Below, one piece after another: positions 10,501 to 18,549 of a DNA stretch of 64,000 bases (position 1 is the stretch's first letter; the number at the start of each line of letters is the position of its first letter). The notes below the pieces were generated by a model. It searched no databases. It worked only from the letters and a program-made list of their open reading frames with translations, and was not told where the DNA came from. Both the position numbers and the translations under genes were made by a program. This DNA comes from RPQJ01 sp963746325 (GTDB taxonomy: Bacteria > Pseudomonadota > Gammaproteobacteria > Steroidobacterales > Steroidobacteraceae): positions 292,927 through 356,926 of the forward strand of contig CAVVBC010000024.1 in the NCBI GenBank assembly GCA_963746325.1, written 5' to 3'.

Positions 10501-13476
10501 ATCGGGCTGGTGCGGCAGATGCTGCGTGCGCGGGCCTATTGGAGGTCCAAGGGCCTGAGCCTGGACCTGGTCATCTGGACCGAGGACCAGTCCGGATATC
10601 GCCAGCACCTGCACGACGAGATCATGGGCCTGATCGCGGCGGGCGGTGAACAGAACGTGCTCGACCGGCCGGGCGGCGTGTTCGTCCGGCCAGCGGACCA
10701 CCTTTCGCAGGAGGATCGACTGCTGCTGCAGTCGGTCGCGCGGCTCATCCTGGTCGACCGCCACGGCACGCTGTCCGAGCAGCTCAAGCGTCGCCGTGTT
10801 CCCGACGGCAAGTCGCCGCCCGCACTGCTGTTGCCGGCCGCGACCGCGCGCGCCGTGCGGCTTCCGGCGACGCCCTTGCCGCGCCGCACCGACCTTATCC
10901 TTGCCAACGGCTATGGCGGCTTCACGCAGGACGGTCGCGAGTACGTCGTCATGCTCGAACCCGGACGCGCAACGCCAGCGCCGTGGGTCAACGTCATGGC
11001 CAACGCGCATTTCGGTACGGTCGTCTCGGAGAACGGCACCGCTTACACCTGGGCCGAGAACGCGCATGAGTTTCGCCTGAGCCCGTGGCACAACGACCCG
11101 GTCACCGATGCGAGCGGGGAAGCGATCTACGTCCGCGATGAAGACAGCGGGCGCGTCTGGTCCCCGTCGCCGGGACCCGCGCCCGGCGTGGGCGGCTACA
11201 TCAGCCGGCACGGCTTCGGCTACAGCGTGTTTGAACACGTCACCGCCGGCATCCGCACCGAACTGACGGTGTTCGTCGCACTCGAGGCGCCAGTAAAGCT
11301 CTCGGTGCTGAAATTGCGCAACGATTCGCAGCAGACACGTCGACTGAGCGTGACCGGATACGTCGAGTGGGTACTCGGCGACCTGCGACCGAAGACGGCC
11401 ATGCACGTCACGACCGAGATCGATCCCAAGACGGGTGCGCTGTTCGCGCGCAACGCGTTCAGCATCGATTTTGCGGATCGCGTGGCGTTCTTCGACGTCG
11501 ACGAGACGAGTCGCGGCGTCACTGCGGATCGCACCGAGTTCATCGGCCGCAATGGCTCGCTGCAAAGGCCGGCAGCGCTGTCACGCGCCCGTCTCTCAGG
11601 CAAGGTCGGCGCGGCCCTCGACCCCTGCGCGGCGATGCAGGTGATGATCGAGCTCGCGCCGGGGCAGGAGCGACAGGTGGTCTTCCGGCTCGGAATCGGC
11701 CACGGCAGCGAGGACGCTCGCGCACACGTGACCGCCTTCCGTGGCGCCACTGCCGCTCGCAATGCGCTCGAGGCCGTCTGGGAATACTGGAAGCGAACGC
11801 TCGGCGCGGTGCAGGTGGAAACCCCCGACCCGACCGTCAACGTGCTGGCGAACGGCTGGCTGCTGTACCAGACGCTGGCGTGCCGGATGCTCGCACGCAG
11901 CGGCTATTACCAGTCGGGCGGCGCGTTCGGCTTCCGCGACCAGCTGCAGGACGCGATGGCCCTGATCCATGCCGAGCCACAGCGACTGCGCGCGCACCTG
12001 CTGCGCTGCGCGCCGCGCCAGTTCGTCGAAGGCGACGTCCAGCACTGGTGGCATCCGCCATCGGGCCGCGGCGTGCGCACGCGCTGCTCGGACGATTACC
12101 TCTGGCTGCCGCTTGCGACCTGTCGCTACGTCCTCGCGACCGGCGACACCGGCGTGCTCGACGAAGTATCGCCCTTCCTCGAGGGCCGCCCGGTCGGACC
12201 CGCGGACGAGTCGTATTTCGACCTGCCGGTCCGTTCGGGTGAGTCGGCGACCTTGTACGAGCACTGCGTACGCGCCGTGCGGCATGGACTGCGGCTCGGC
12301 AGCCACGGCCTGCCGCTGATGGGATCGGGCGACTGGAACGACGGCATGAACCTGGTCGGGATCGGCGGCAAGGGCGAGAGCGTCTGGCTCGCATTCTTCC
12401 TGTGCGAGGTGCTGCGGCAGTTCGCGCAACTGGCGCGCATGCGGTCCGACCATGCCGTTGCCGATGAGTGCGAAGCTGCGGTACTCGAACTGCGTCGTGC
12501 AATCGACCTGCACGCGTGGGATGGCGAGTGGTACCTGCGGGCCTTCTTCGACGACGGCACGCCGCTCGGGGCCGCGACGAACCCGGAGTGCCGCATCGAC
12601 TCGATCGCGCAGAGCTGGTCGGTGCTTTCGGGCGCGGGTGACCCGGCGCGATCACGCCAGGCCATGGAGTCGCTCGACCGGCACCTCGTGCGGCGCCCGG
12701 AGAGGCTCGTGCGTCTGCTCGATCCACCGTTCGACGACTCGGACCTCGAGCCCGGGTACATCCGCGGCTACGTGCCGGGGGTGCGCGAGAACGGCGGCCA
12801 GTACACGCACGCGGCAATCTGGGCTGCAATGGCCTTTGCCGCGACAGGCGACACCGGGCGCGCCTGGGAGCTCTTCAAGATCATCAATCCCGTGAACCAC
12901 GCGTTGACCCAGGCCGACGCCGACGTCTACAAAGTCGAGCCGTACGTCGTGGCCGCCGACGTCTACGCAGCGCCTGCGCATCTCGGACGCGGCGGCTGGA
13001 CGTGGTACACGGGCTCGGCCGGCTGGATGTACCGACTCGTGCTCGAGTCGCTGCTCGGGCTGCGGCGCGAAGTCGACCGGCTGCGGTTTGAACCACGCCT
13101 GCCGGCAGCGTGGCCGTCGTACACGGTGCACTACCGCTACCGCGAAACCGCGTACCGAATCGTGGTCAGGCGCCAGCCGGCGGGCCCAGACGCCGCGCCG
13201 GGTTCCGTCGCGATCTTCGTCGACGGCGCGGCAAGTCGCGAAGGCTTTGTCGCGCTCGTCGACGACCGGCGCCCGCACGAAGTCGAAGTCAGGGTGGTCG
13301 ATGGCACCCTGGTGCCAGCAGCTGCAGCGACTCTGTCGGCTTCAGGTTTTCTTGAAGAGCCCCAGCGCACGCAGGATGAAGATCAGCGCGATCGCGCCGA
13401 TCAGCGACACCAGGAAACTCATGATGCCGCCGGCCGCTACCAGTCCCAGCCCGGAGGCGACCGCCGAACCGAGTAG
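4504..13476 (+). CDS. ndvB: Cyclic beta-(1,2)-glucan synthase, NdvB/ChvB type
   Basis: A giant membrane enzyme of up to 2990 residues (family usually ~2800-2900) that makes periplasmic cyclic beta-1,2-glucan from UDP-glucose. In order: a soluble N-terminal region; membrane segments near 440-490; a GT84 glycosyltransferase domain (about 510-800) with TLDTDTDLPRDS near 654 and SHDLLEGG near 765; further membrane segments near 850-1040; a glucoamylase-like domain (about 1350-1630; GVPWGMSESGYNAVDANRNY near 1473, YMAHHQGMSLLALADL); and two beta-sandwich regions leading to a GH94 phosphorylase domain (about 2450-2830) with GSGDWNDGMN near 2605, the catalytic Asp region for chain-length control. 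TTG at 4504 (M-D-M-P) has GGAG nine bases upstream; ATG 4510 is the alternative. The last ~45 residues are antisense to the GlsB gene and look non-native. There are no indels over 9 kb, unlike many genes here. Confidence 0.93.
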   Translation: MDMPDVRIRDPARRLLTRLVALAAQGEPAQEEPPLRAELFSTEQLEHHGEFLAGTHAPGPDRVGPDRLLPRLDANEAVLRRVFEQLTQAVLASRRVTPASEWLLDNFYLVEEQVRTARRHLPRNYSRELPRLATGASAGFPRVYDLALELISHGDGRVDLEDLTRFITAYQRTNTLNLGELWAVPIMLRLALIENLRRVALRISIGRDERDLAADWARQMITTVDEDPKSLILVIADMARSNPPMSSSFVSELVRELQGQNPSLALALNWVEQRLVEDGTTTEQIVQAGSQNQAADQVTLGNSIGSLRFLSAVDWRLFVETMSAVHQRLLADPAGAYATMDFGTRNRYRAVIERIARRSERSEIEVAEAAVELSQQVAASAAFAGGVADLPVEELRRTHVGYFLIDRGRTRLDRVTRYRPSLAERLRAPIRRRPLRSYLGAAGLVTVALVASTWPLVRFDALPAWGLGLLLLAVAIGASQLALTLINMLAISLVKPRSLPRLDYSAGIPPASRTVVVVPTLLGSIARVDELVEALEIRFLANRDPHLHFGLLTDFADADSEHQPDDEALLHRARARIEGLNHTYGRDAFFLLHRPRRWNPAERVWMGEERKRGKLADLNWLLRLPDPATQAEERFSLVVGNVAALAGTRFVVTLDTDTDLPRDSVHQFVGTLDHPLNRPVFDARGERVCTGYGILQPRVSPSLPGTHRSLYARLHSGESGIDPYTRTVSDVYQDLFDEGSFIGKGIYDVDAFERALAGKLPANRILSHDLLEGGHARSGLLSDVELFEDYPPTYAADAARRYRWVRGDWQIASWALPRVPGSTGPRRRNPLDSLGRWKVADNLRRSLVPIALLLLLLVAWTTLSSPLEWTIVVLVVFAAGPALSTLQQLLHRSSDIGWPMHLRAAMQGAVIQWAQAALGLAFLPHEAWSNADAILRTTWRVCVSRRRLLQWSPSGDHVGSDASGLAASLRLMWVAPALAVAAILYLETMRPAVIEVILPLLLLWLSAPLVAWWISRPLLPAEPKLGREQQVFLRTLARRTWAFFEEYVGPEDNWLPPDNVQEQPSVVVAHRTSPTNMGLALLANLAAYDFGYLPTGRLLERTSRTLRTMAALGRYRGHFYNWYDTRTLEPLLPMYVSTVDSGNLAAHLLTLRAGLLALPDDPVISRRVFRGLADTLGVLRHAQGGQGSPAHAELRAELASALATGVTSLHDARLRLERIVELAAGSGGSDASSSSAHSGVGDVTQAWYRAVCEQSRAARDEIAYLAPWTLLSPAPEGLEGLLPPAHVPTLREIATYAATLTPALETALAERGDDARAIDWLRQLKDAVVAGSALADQELATMQQLAEQAAEFATPQFDFLYDATRRLLAIGYNVTERRRDASYYDLLASEARLSSFLAVAQGQLPQESWFALGRLLTLAGGDSVLVSWSGSMFEYLMPQLVMPAYANTLLDHSNRAAVRRQIDYGRQRGVPWGMSESGYNAVDANRNYQYRAFGVPGLGLQRGLADELVIAPYASALALMIQPEAACENLQRLAADGVLGQFGMYEAVDYTPTRVPRGQTRAIVRSYMAHHQGMSLLALADLMLQHPLQRRFASDPLFQATLMLLHERVPRTAAFQAHPAALPVTRTTGPIAPPVRIVRSLDTPVPEAQLLSNGRYHVLVTAAGGGYSRWRDLAVTRWEEDATCDPGGSFCYVRDTATGEYWSNTWQPTRRPAEEYEAIFTEGRAEFHRRDRVENCIIDTRTELVVSPEDDIELRRVRLMNRSDEPRTVDVTSYVEVALAPPAADAQHPAFSKLFVQTEIDSRKRAVLCTRRPRVRGEESGWLVHLMAVSGASAGEISFETDRARFIGRGRSVAAPLALDGKGRLSGSAGSVLDPILAIRQEIVLEPDETATIDIVTGAAATRELAEQLAERYQDRRLADRVFDLAWTHNQVVLQQFGISEAEAQEFERLASMLIFANASMRAEASAIARNRRNQTGLWGYAISGDLPIVVLQIGDIANIGLVRQMLRARAYWRSKGLSLDLVIWTEDQSGYRQHLHDEIMGLIAAGGEQNVLDRPGGVFVRPADHLSQEDRLLLQSVARLILVDRHGTLSEQLKRRRVPDGKSPPALLLPAATARAVRLPATPLPRRTDLILANGYGGFTQDGREYVVMLEPGRATPAPWVNVMANAHFGTVVSENGTAYTWAENAHEFRLSPWHNDPVTDASGEAIYVRDEDSGRVWSPSPGPAPGVGGYISRHGFGYSVFEHVTAGIRTELTVFVALEAPVKLSVLKLRNDSQQTRRLSVTGYVEWVLGDLRPKTAMHVTTEIDPKTGALFARNAFSIDFADRVAFFDVDETSRGVTADRTEFIGRNGSLQRPAALSRARLSGKVGAALDPCAAMQVMIELAPGQERQVVFRLGIGHGSEDARAHVTAFRGATAARNALEAVWEYWKRTLGAVQVETPDPTVNVLANGWLLYQTLACRMLARSGYYQSGGAFGFRDQLQDAMALIHAEPQRLRAHLLRCAPRQFVEGDVQHWWHPPSGRGVRTRCSDDYLWLPLATCRYVLATGDTGVLDEVSPFLEGRPVGPADESYFDLPVRSGESATLYEHCVRAVRHGLRLGSHGLPLMGSGDWNDGMNLVGIGGKGESVWLAFFLCEVLRQFAQLARMRSDHAVADECEAAVLELRRAIDLHAWDGEWYLRAFFDDGTPLGAATNPECRIDSIAQSWSVLSGAGDPARSRQAMESLDRHLVRRPERLVRLLDPPFDDSDLEPGYIRGYVPGVRENGGQYTHAAIWAAMAFAATGDTGRAWELFKIINPVNHALTQADADVYKVEPYVVAADVYAAPAHLGRGGWTWYTGSAGWMYRLVLESLLGLRREVDRLRFEPRLPAAWPSYTVHYRYRETAYRIVVRRQPAGPDAAPGSVAIFVDGAASREGFVALVDDRRPHEVEVRVVDGTLVPAAAATLSASGFLEEPQRTQDEDQRDRADQRHQETHDAAGRYQSQPGGDRRTE

Positions 13477-13596
13477 CGAACCCACGATGCCGACCAGCAC
13501 GTTGGCGACCAGGCCCATCTGGGCATTCGTCTTCATGACGATGCTCGCGAGCCAGCCGACCACGCCACCAATGATCAAGGAAACGATCCAGCCCAT
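13342..13596 (-). CDS. GlsB/YeaQ/YmgE-family stress-response membrane protein
   Basis: 84 residues of three hydrophobic glycine-rich segments, starting MGWIVSLIIGGVVGWLASIV, with the family pattern G-G-x-x-G-W-L-A-S and a central VANVLVGIVGSLLG. This is the transglycosylase-associated/GlsB family of small inner-membrane stress proteins. ATG 13596 is preferred to ATG 13602 because GGGAG is seven bases from the former and one from the latter. The gene converges on the cyclic glucan synthase gene and its last 135 bases overlap that reading frame. It lies just downstream of the DUF937 gene on the same strand (19 bases), so the two are probably co-transcribed. Confidence 0.85.
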   Translation of the reverse strand: MGWIVSLIIGGVVGWLASIVMKTNAQMGLVANVLVGIVGSLLGSAVASGLGLVAAGGIMSFLVSLIGAIALIFILRALGLFKKT

Positions 13597-13615
13597 GTTC
13601 ATGCTCCCTTCGTTG

Positions 13616-14197
13616 TCATCGCAACAGCTTGCCGGCCATGCCGAGGATGTCGTCCAGCGGATTGCCGTCGCCATCGAGATCGAGCATCGAAGCCAGTCCC
13701 GGCGCGCCGCCGCCGCTCGAGGCCTGGCCACCGAGCATGCCACCCAGCAGGTCGCCGAGTCCGCCGCCGTTTGGTGCAGGGGCCGCAGACGCGCTGTGCT
13801 GCTTGGCCATGTAGCCTGCCACCAGCATCGCCAGCATCGGCAGCATCTTCTTGAGCAGCGCAGGATCGAGTCCGGTCTGGTTTGCGGCGTGTTGCGCAGC
13901 GGTACGGCTCACGTCCGGCGAACCGAAGATCTGTCCGAGGACATCGTTGCCGCGGCTCACGTTCGTCTGTTGCGGACTGAGCACGTCGTCGAGTAGGCCC
14001 CCGCCGCCGAGGTTGCCCAGCATGCCAGCCAGCCCTTCGAGACCGGAGGGTTGCGCCTGCGCCTGGTTCTTGAAGCCACCAAGCAGTGCCGGAAGCAATG
14101 CTGCGGCGCCGCTCGCAGCCTGCTTTTCGCTGATGCCAAGCTCCCGCGCCACGGACTGCAGCCCGCCCATCTCGCCGATCACGTCCAGGATCTGCAC
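13616..14197 (-). CDS. DUF937-domain protein (YidB-like)
   Basis: 193 residues starting with GTG at 14197, preceded by AGGAGA eight bases upstream. The DUF937 features are clear: the N-terminal helix VQILDVIGEMGGLQSVAREL, the GISEKQAASGAAALLPALLGG motif cut as GISEKQAASGAAALLPALL, glycine-rich loops, a second helical repeat (DVSRTAAQHAANQTGLDPAL, LLKKMLPMLAMLVAGYM) and the C-terminal DLDGDGNPLDDILGMAGKLL, which resembles a Ca-binding loop of dockerin/EF-hand type (DLDGDGNPLDD). Function is unknown. It is probably in one unit with the GlsB-like gene. Confidence 0.8.
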   Translation of the reverse strand: MQILDVIGEMGGLQSVARELGISEKQAASGAAALLPALLGGFKNQAQAQPSGLEGLAGMLGNLGGGGLLDDVLSPQQTNVSRGNDVLGQIFGSPDVSRTAAQHAANQTGLDPALLKKMLPMLAMLVAGYMAKQHSASAAPAPNGGGLGDLLGGMLGGQASSGGGAPGLASMLDLDGDGNPLDDILGMAGKLLR

Positions 14198-14461
14198 GCT
14201 ACGTTCTCCTCGTCTGTTGTCCCGGTCGATCGATTCGACTGGTTTGTTGTGGCCGTTGTCTGCAATGCCCTGCCGTTCTGTCTTGTGCAGCCTTGCGCAG
14301 GGCCGTCCGGACGCTACCATCGATTGACTACCGCTGACCACCCCGCCCGCTCTCCCGGCCTGCGGTTGCAACGCACCAAATTTTCACACGCCTGCCCCTG
14401 TGCGCCGCCCCGCGGCGAGATCAGCATTCCAGCTCTCGACTTCATGCACTGGAGCGCCGTC

Positions 14462-14554
14462 ATGGACTGGTGGGTCTTCCTTCTGTCGCTGGTCCTCGGC
14501 ATCACGACCTACGGGCTGTATCGCCTGGTCGCCAAGCTGGGGGGCGCGCCGTGA
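14462..14554 (+). CDS. 30-aa membrane microprotein preceding kdpF
   Basis: The sequence MDWWVFLLSLVLGITTYGLY plus a short RLVAKLGGAP tail forms one membrane helix with a positively charged end. It ends in TGA inside a GTGA overlap with kdpF (kdpF GTG at 14551), so translation of the two is probably coupled. The size resembles KdpF, but it lacks the KdpF ending (RPEKF or similar), so it is not a simple duplicate. A role as an extra small subunit or regulator of the Kdp complex is inferred from position only. Being so short, it could be chance; the exact coupling and the clean hydrophobic helix argue against that. Confidence 0.55.
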   Translation: MDWWVFLLSLVLGITTYGLYRLVAKLGGAP

Positions 14555-14640
14555 CCACTGTGGAACTCGTCGGACTGGTCGTCGTGATCGCCCTCGGGGC
14601 TTACCTGTTCGTGGCGCTGCTGCGTCCGGAGAAATTCTGA
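14551..14640 (+). CDS. kdpF: Potassium-transporting ATPase subunit F
   Basis: A 29-residue peptide, MTTVELVGLVVVIALGAYLF then VALLRPEKF, with the single helix and terminal RPE(K/R)F typical of KdpF, which stabilises the KdpABC complex. It starts with GTG, overlapping the previous microprotein by four bases, and its TGA overlaps the kdpA ATG by one base (TGATG). Confidence 0.85.
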   Translation: MTTVELVGLVVVIALGAYLFVALLRPEKF

Positions 14641-16445
14641 TGACTGGCCCAGGCTTACTGCAGATCGTGCTGTACGTTCTGGTGCTGGTGGCACTGGTGC
14701 GGCCGCTTGGCGGGTTCATGGCCAGGGTCTACCAGGGTGAGCACACCTGGCTGGCGCCGGTGCTTGGTCCGCTCGAGCGATTGATCTACCGGGTGGCAGG
14801 TGTCGATCCGGCAAGCGAGCAGGACTGGAAGCGCTACACGCTGGCTTTACTCGCCTTCAACCTCGCAGGGTTCGTGGTCGTGTACCTGCTGCAGCGATGG
14901 CAGGGCGTGTTGCCGCTCAACCCCCAGGACTTCGGCGCCGTGACGCCCGATTCCGCGTTCAACACCGCAGTCAGCTTCGCCACCAACACCAACTGGCAGG
15001 GCTACGGCGGCGAAAGCACGATGAGCTACCTGACCCAGATGCTGGGCCTGGGCGTCCAGAACTTCGTTTCCGCGGCCTCGGGCATGGCCGTGCTCATCGC
15101 GCTCAGCCGCGGATTCTCGCGCCGCGAGGCGACGGGCATCGGCAATTTCTGGGTCGACCTCACGCGCAGCACGCTCTACGTCCTGCTGCCGCTATCCACG
15201 CTGCTCGCCGTGGTGCTGGTGAGCCAGGGCGTCGTGCAGAGCTTCGCGCCCTATCGGCAAGTGACGCTGGTCGAGCCGGTCACGATCCAGGTCGCCGCAA
15301 GAGACGCCAGCGGCGCGCCGATCGCTGACGCGACGGGCCAGCCGGTGCTGCAGGACGAGCAGGTCACGGAACAGACGCTCCCCCTCGGCCCGGCGGCCAG
15401 CCAGATCGCGATCAAGCAGCTCGGTACCAACGGCGGCGGCTTCTTCAACGTCAACTCGGCGCACCCCTTCGAGAATCCCACGCCGCTGTCGAACTTCCTG
15501 GAAATGCTGGCGCTGCTGCTGATCCCGGCAGCGCTCTGCTACACATTCGGTCGCGCGGTGGGCGACACGCGGCAGGGATGGGCGTTGCTCGCTGCCATGC
15601 TGGTGATCTTCGTCCCACTGGTCTTCGGCGGCTATGCAGCCGAGCAGGCGGGCAACCCACGTCTCGCCGCGAGCCTCGTGGACCAGCAGGCTTCCGGCTT
15701 GCAGCCCGGCGGCAACATGGAGGGCAAGGAGGCACGGTTCGGCATCGCAAATTCGACTCTGTGGGCCGCCGCCACGACCGCAGCTTCCAACGGCTCGGTC
15801 AATTCGATGCACGGCTCCTTCACGCCGCTGGGCGGCCTGGTGCCGCTGTGGCTGATGCAGCTGGGAGAGGTGGTCTTCGGCGGCGTGGGCAGCGGCCTCT
15901 ACGGCATGCTCATGTTCGCGGTGGTGGCGGTGTTCATTGCCGGGCTGATGGTCGGACGGACGCCGGAATACCTCGGCAAGAAAATCGAGGCGTACGAGGT
16001 GAAGATGGCTTCGCTCGTGCTCTTGATCCCCTGCTTCGTCGTGCTGCTGGGCACCGCAATTGCCAGTGTCGTGCCGGAGGCCGCCGCAAAGGTCGGCAAT
16101 CCAGGGTCGCACGGCTTCTCCGAAATCCTGTATGCATTCAGCTCGGCCGGCAACAACAACGGCAGTGCGTTCGGAGGCCTCTCGGCCAACAATCCCTTCT
16201 ACAACTTCACGCTCGGTGCGGCGATGTGGATCTCGCGCTACTGGCTGATGATCCCGGTGCTCGCGATCGCCGGCAGCCTGGCTGCAAAACGGACCGTGGC
16301 TGCAACCGCAGGCACGCTGCCGACGCACACGCCGCTGTTCGTCACGCTGCTCGTCGGGGTCGTGCTGCTCGTCGGCGCGCTCACCTTCGTGCCGGCGCTG
16401 GCGCTCGGCCCCGTGATCGAGCACCTGCAGATGATCAATCCCTGA
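14640..16445 (+). CDS. kdpA: Potassium-transporting ATPase subunit A
   Basis: 601 residues, intact, with ten or more membrane segments. It forms the potassium channel-like subunit of the KdpFABC pump. The selectivity-filter-like segments are visible: NTNWQGYGGES (about residue 115), GTNGGGFFNVNSAHPFENPT (about 262), NSMHGSFTPLGG (about 390) and SSAGNNNGSAFGG (about 503). The start ATG overlaps the kdpF stop. The gene has no frameshift, unlike the three genes after it. Confidence 0.95.
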   Translation: MTGPGLLQIVLYVLVLVALVRPLGGFMARVYQGEHTWLAPVLGPLERLIYRVAGVDPASEQDWKRYTLALLAFNLAGFVVVYLLQRWQGVLPLNPQDFGAVTPDSAFNTAVSFATNTNWQGYGGESTMSYLTQMLGLGVQNFVSAASGMAVLIALSRGFSRREATGIGNFWVDLTRSTLYVLLPLSTLLAVVLVSQGVVQSFAPYRQVTLVEPVTIQVAARDASGAPIADATGQPVLQDEQVTEQTLPLGPAASQIAIKQLGTNGGGFFNVNSAHPFENPTPLSNFLEMLALLLIPAALCYTFGRAVGDTRQGWALLAAMLVIFVPLVFGGYAAEQAGNPRLAASLVDQQASGLQPGGNMEGKEARFGIANSTLWAAATTAASNGSVNSMHGSFTPLGGLVPLWLMQLGEVVFGGVGSGLYGMLMFAVVAVFIAGLMVGRTPEYLGKKIEAYEVKMASLVLLIPCFVVLLGTAIASVVPEAAAKVGNPGSHGFSEILYAFSSAGNNNGSAFGGLSANNPFYNFTLGAAMWISRYWLMIPVLAIAGSLAAKRTVAATAGTLPTHTPLFVTLLVGVVLLVGALTFVPALALGPVIEHLQMINP

Positions 16446-16454
16446 GGGCCTGTC

Positions 16455-18540
16455 ATGTCGCAAGTCGTCACTGCAAGACGCAACCATCTCACCGGCCCGA
16501 TCGTGCTCACCGGAATTGCGGACTCCTTCCGCAAGCTGGATCCGCGGGTGCAGGTGCGCAACCCCGTGATGTTCGTGGTATTCGTCGGCAGCCTGCTGAC
16601 GACGATCCTCGGCATCATGGCCCTGACCGGAGCCGGCGAGGGGGTTGGCCAACCCGGGTTCGTACTGACGATTGCCGGATGGCTTTGGCTCACCGTGCTG
16701 TTCGCCAATTTCGCCGAGGCCGTCGCGGAGGGTCGCGGCAAGGCACAGGCCGCGGCACTGCGGTCCACGCGCCGCGAAGTGCAGGCAAAACGCCTGGGGG
16801 AAGGCCGACGATCGGATCGCTGGGAGTCCGTCTCTGCCAACAGCCTGCGCAAGGGCGACTTCTTCCTGGTCGAGGCCAGTGAATCGATTGCCGCCGACGG
16901 CGAAGTCGTCGAAGGCGTCGCATCGGTCGACGAGAGCGCCATCACCGGCGAATCCGCGCCGGTGCTGCGCGAAGCCGGCAGCGACTTCTCGTCGGTGACC
17001 GGCGGCACACGGGTGCTGTCCGACTGGCTGGTCGTGCGCGTCACCAGCGACCCGGGCGAGTCGTTCCTCGACCGGATGATCGCCATGGTCGAGGGCGCCA
17101 GGCGCGGCAAGACGCCGAACGAGATCGCGTTGTCGATCCTGCTCGCGATGCTGACGCTGGTGTTCCTGCTCGCTACTGCGACGCTCGCGCCATTCTCGGC
17201 CTTCGCCGTGGCGACCGCCGGCGGCGGCGCGGTGGTCTCGATCGTGGTGCTCATCGCCCTGCTCATTTGCCTGATCCCGACCACGATCGGCGGCCTGCTC
17301 TCCGCCATCGGCATCGCTGGCATGGACCGCATGGTCCGCGCCAACGTGATCGCGACTTCCGGGCGCGCGATCGAGGCCGCGGGCGACGTGGACGTGCTGC
17401 TGCTCGACAAGACCGGCACGATCACGCTGGGCGACCGGCAGGCCGCAGCGTTCCACCCGGCGCCCGGCGTCTCCGAGCAGGACCTCGCCGACGCGGCGCA
17501 GCTGGCCTCGCTCTCGGACGAGACGCCCGAGGGACGCTCGATCGTCGTGCTGGCCAAGCAGAAGTTCCAGTTGCGCGGGCGGGATCTCGCTTCGCAGCCG
17601 CACGTGTTCTACAAGTTCTCAGCGCAGAGCCGGACCAGCGGCGTCGACTTCGAGGGGCGCCTGCTGCGCAAGGGGGCCGCAGACGCCATCGAGCGCTTCG
17701 TCGCGGAACAACACGGACCCTGGCCGAGCTGCGCTGAGCAGGATCGTCGACGACGTGGCGCGGCAGGGCGCGACGCCGCTGGTCGTGGCCGATGGAGCGC
17801 GGGTACTCGGTGTCGTCGAGTTGCGCGACATCGTGAAGGGCGGCATCCGCGATCGCTTCGCGCGAACTGCGGCAGATGGGCATCACCACCGTGATGGTGA
17901 CCGGCGACAACCGACTCACCGCGGCGGCGATCGCCGCCGAGGCCGGCGTCGACGACTTCCTCGCCGAGGCCACGCCGGAGGCGAAACTCGCGCTGATCCG
18001 CAAGTACCAGGCCGAGGGACACCTGGTGGCGATGTGCGGCGACGGCACCAACGACGCACCCGCGCTCGCGCAGGCCGACGTCGCGGTGGCGATGAACTCG
18101 GGCACGCAGGCCGCGAAAGAGGCCGGCAACATGGTCGATCTCGACTCCAATCCGACCAAGCTGATCGAGGTCGTCGACGTCGGCAAGCAGATGCTGGTGA
18201 CGCGCGGCGCGCTCACGACGTTCTCGATCGCGAACGACGTCGCCAAGTACTTCGCCATCATCCCGGCGGCGTTCGCCGCCACCTACCCGGCGCTCAATGC
18301 GCTCAACGTGATGGGGCTGGCGAGTCCGCAGAGCGCCATCCTGTCGGCGGTGATCTTCAATGCCCTGATCATCGTGGCGCTGGTGCCACTCGCCCTGCGG
18401 GGCGTGCGCACGCGCGCAGCCTCCGCCGTGCACCTGCTGCGCCGCAACCTGCTGGTCTACGGCCTCGGCGGCATCGCTCGTTCCGTTCGTCGGCATCAAG
18501 GCTGATCGACGTGCTGCTCGCGTCGTTCGGTATCATTTGA
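16455..18540 (+). pseudogene. kdpB: Potassium-transporting ATPase subunit B, interrupted by frameshifts
   Basis: Total length 2086 bases, about that of an intact KdpB (~690 residues), but the frame changes near 17705-17750, near 17865 and again within 18465-18520. Frame 1 carries the actuator motif (VDESAITGESAP), membrane helices and the phosphorylation motif DKTGTIT with the aspartate near residue 315. The next piece has ARQGATPLVVADGARVLGVV. The last has the hinge (MVTGDNRLTAAAIAAE, CGDGTNDAPALAQADVAVAM) and the C-terminal helices ending IDVLLASFGII. All catalytic motifs survive. The damage is a few single-base indels, so it is either recently broken or, more likely, mis-assembled. The gene follows kdpA after nine bases. 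Confidence 0.85.
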
Positions 18541-18549
18541 GGTAAGGTG

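Noticed and set aside
8317..11565. Two long minus-strand frames inside the cyclic glucan synthase gene
   Set aside because: Arg/Gln/Val-rich shadow frames of a strongly conserved gene on the other strand.
15192..17603. Long open frame on the minus strand across kdpA and kdpB
   Set aside because: It is the antisense shadow of conserved KdpA/KdpB sequence, rich in His, Gln, Arg and Asp, with no ribosome site or domain.
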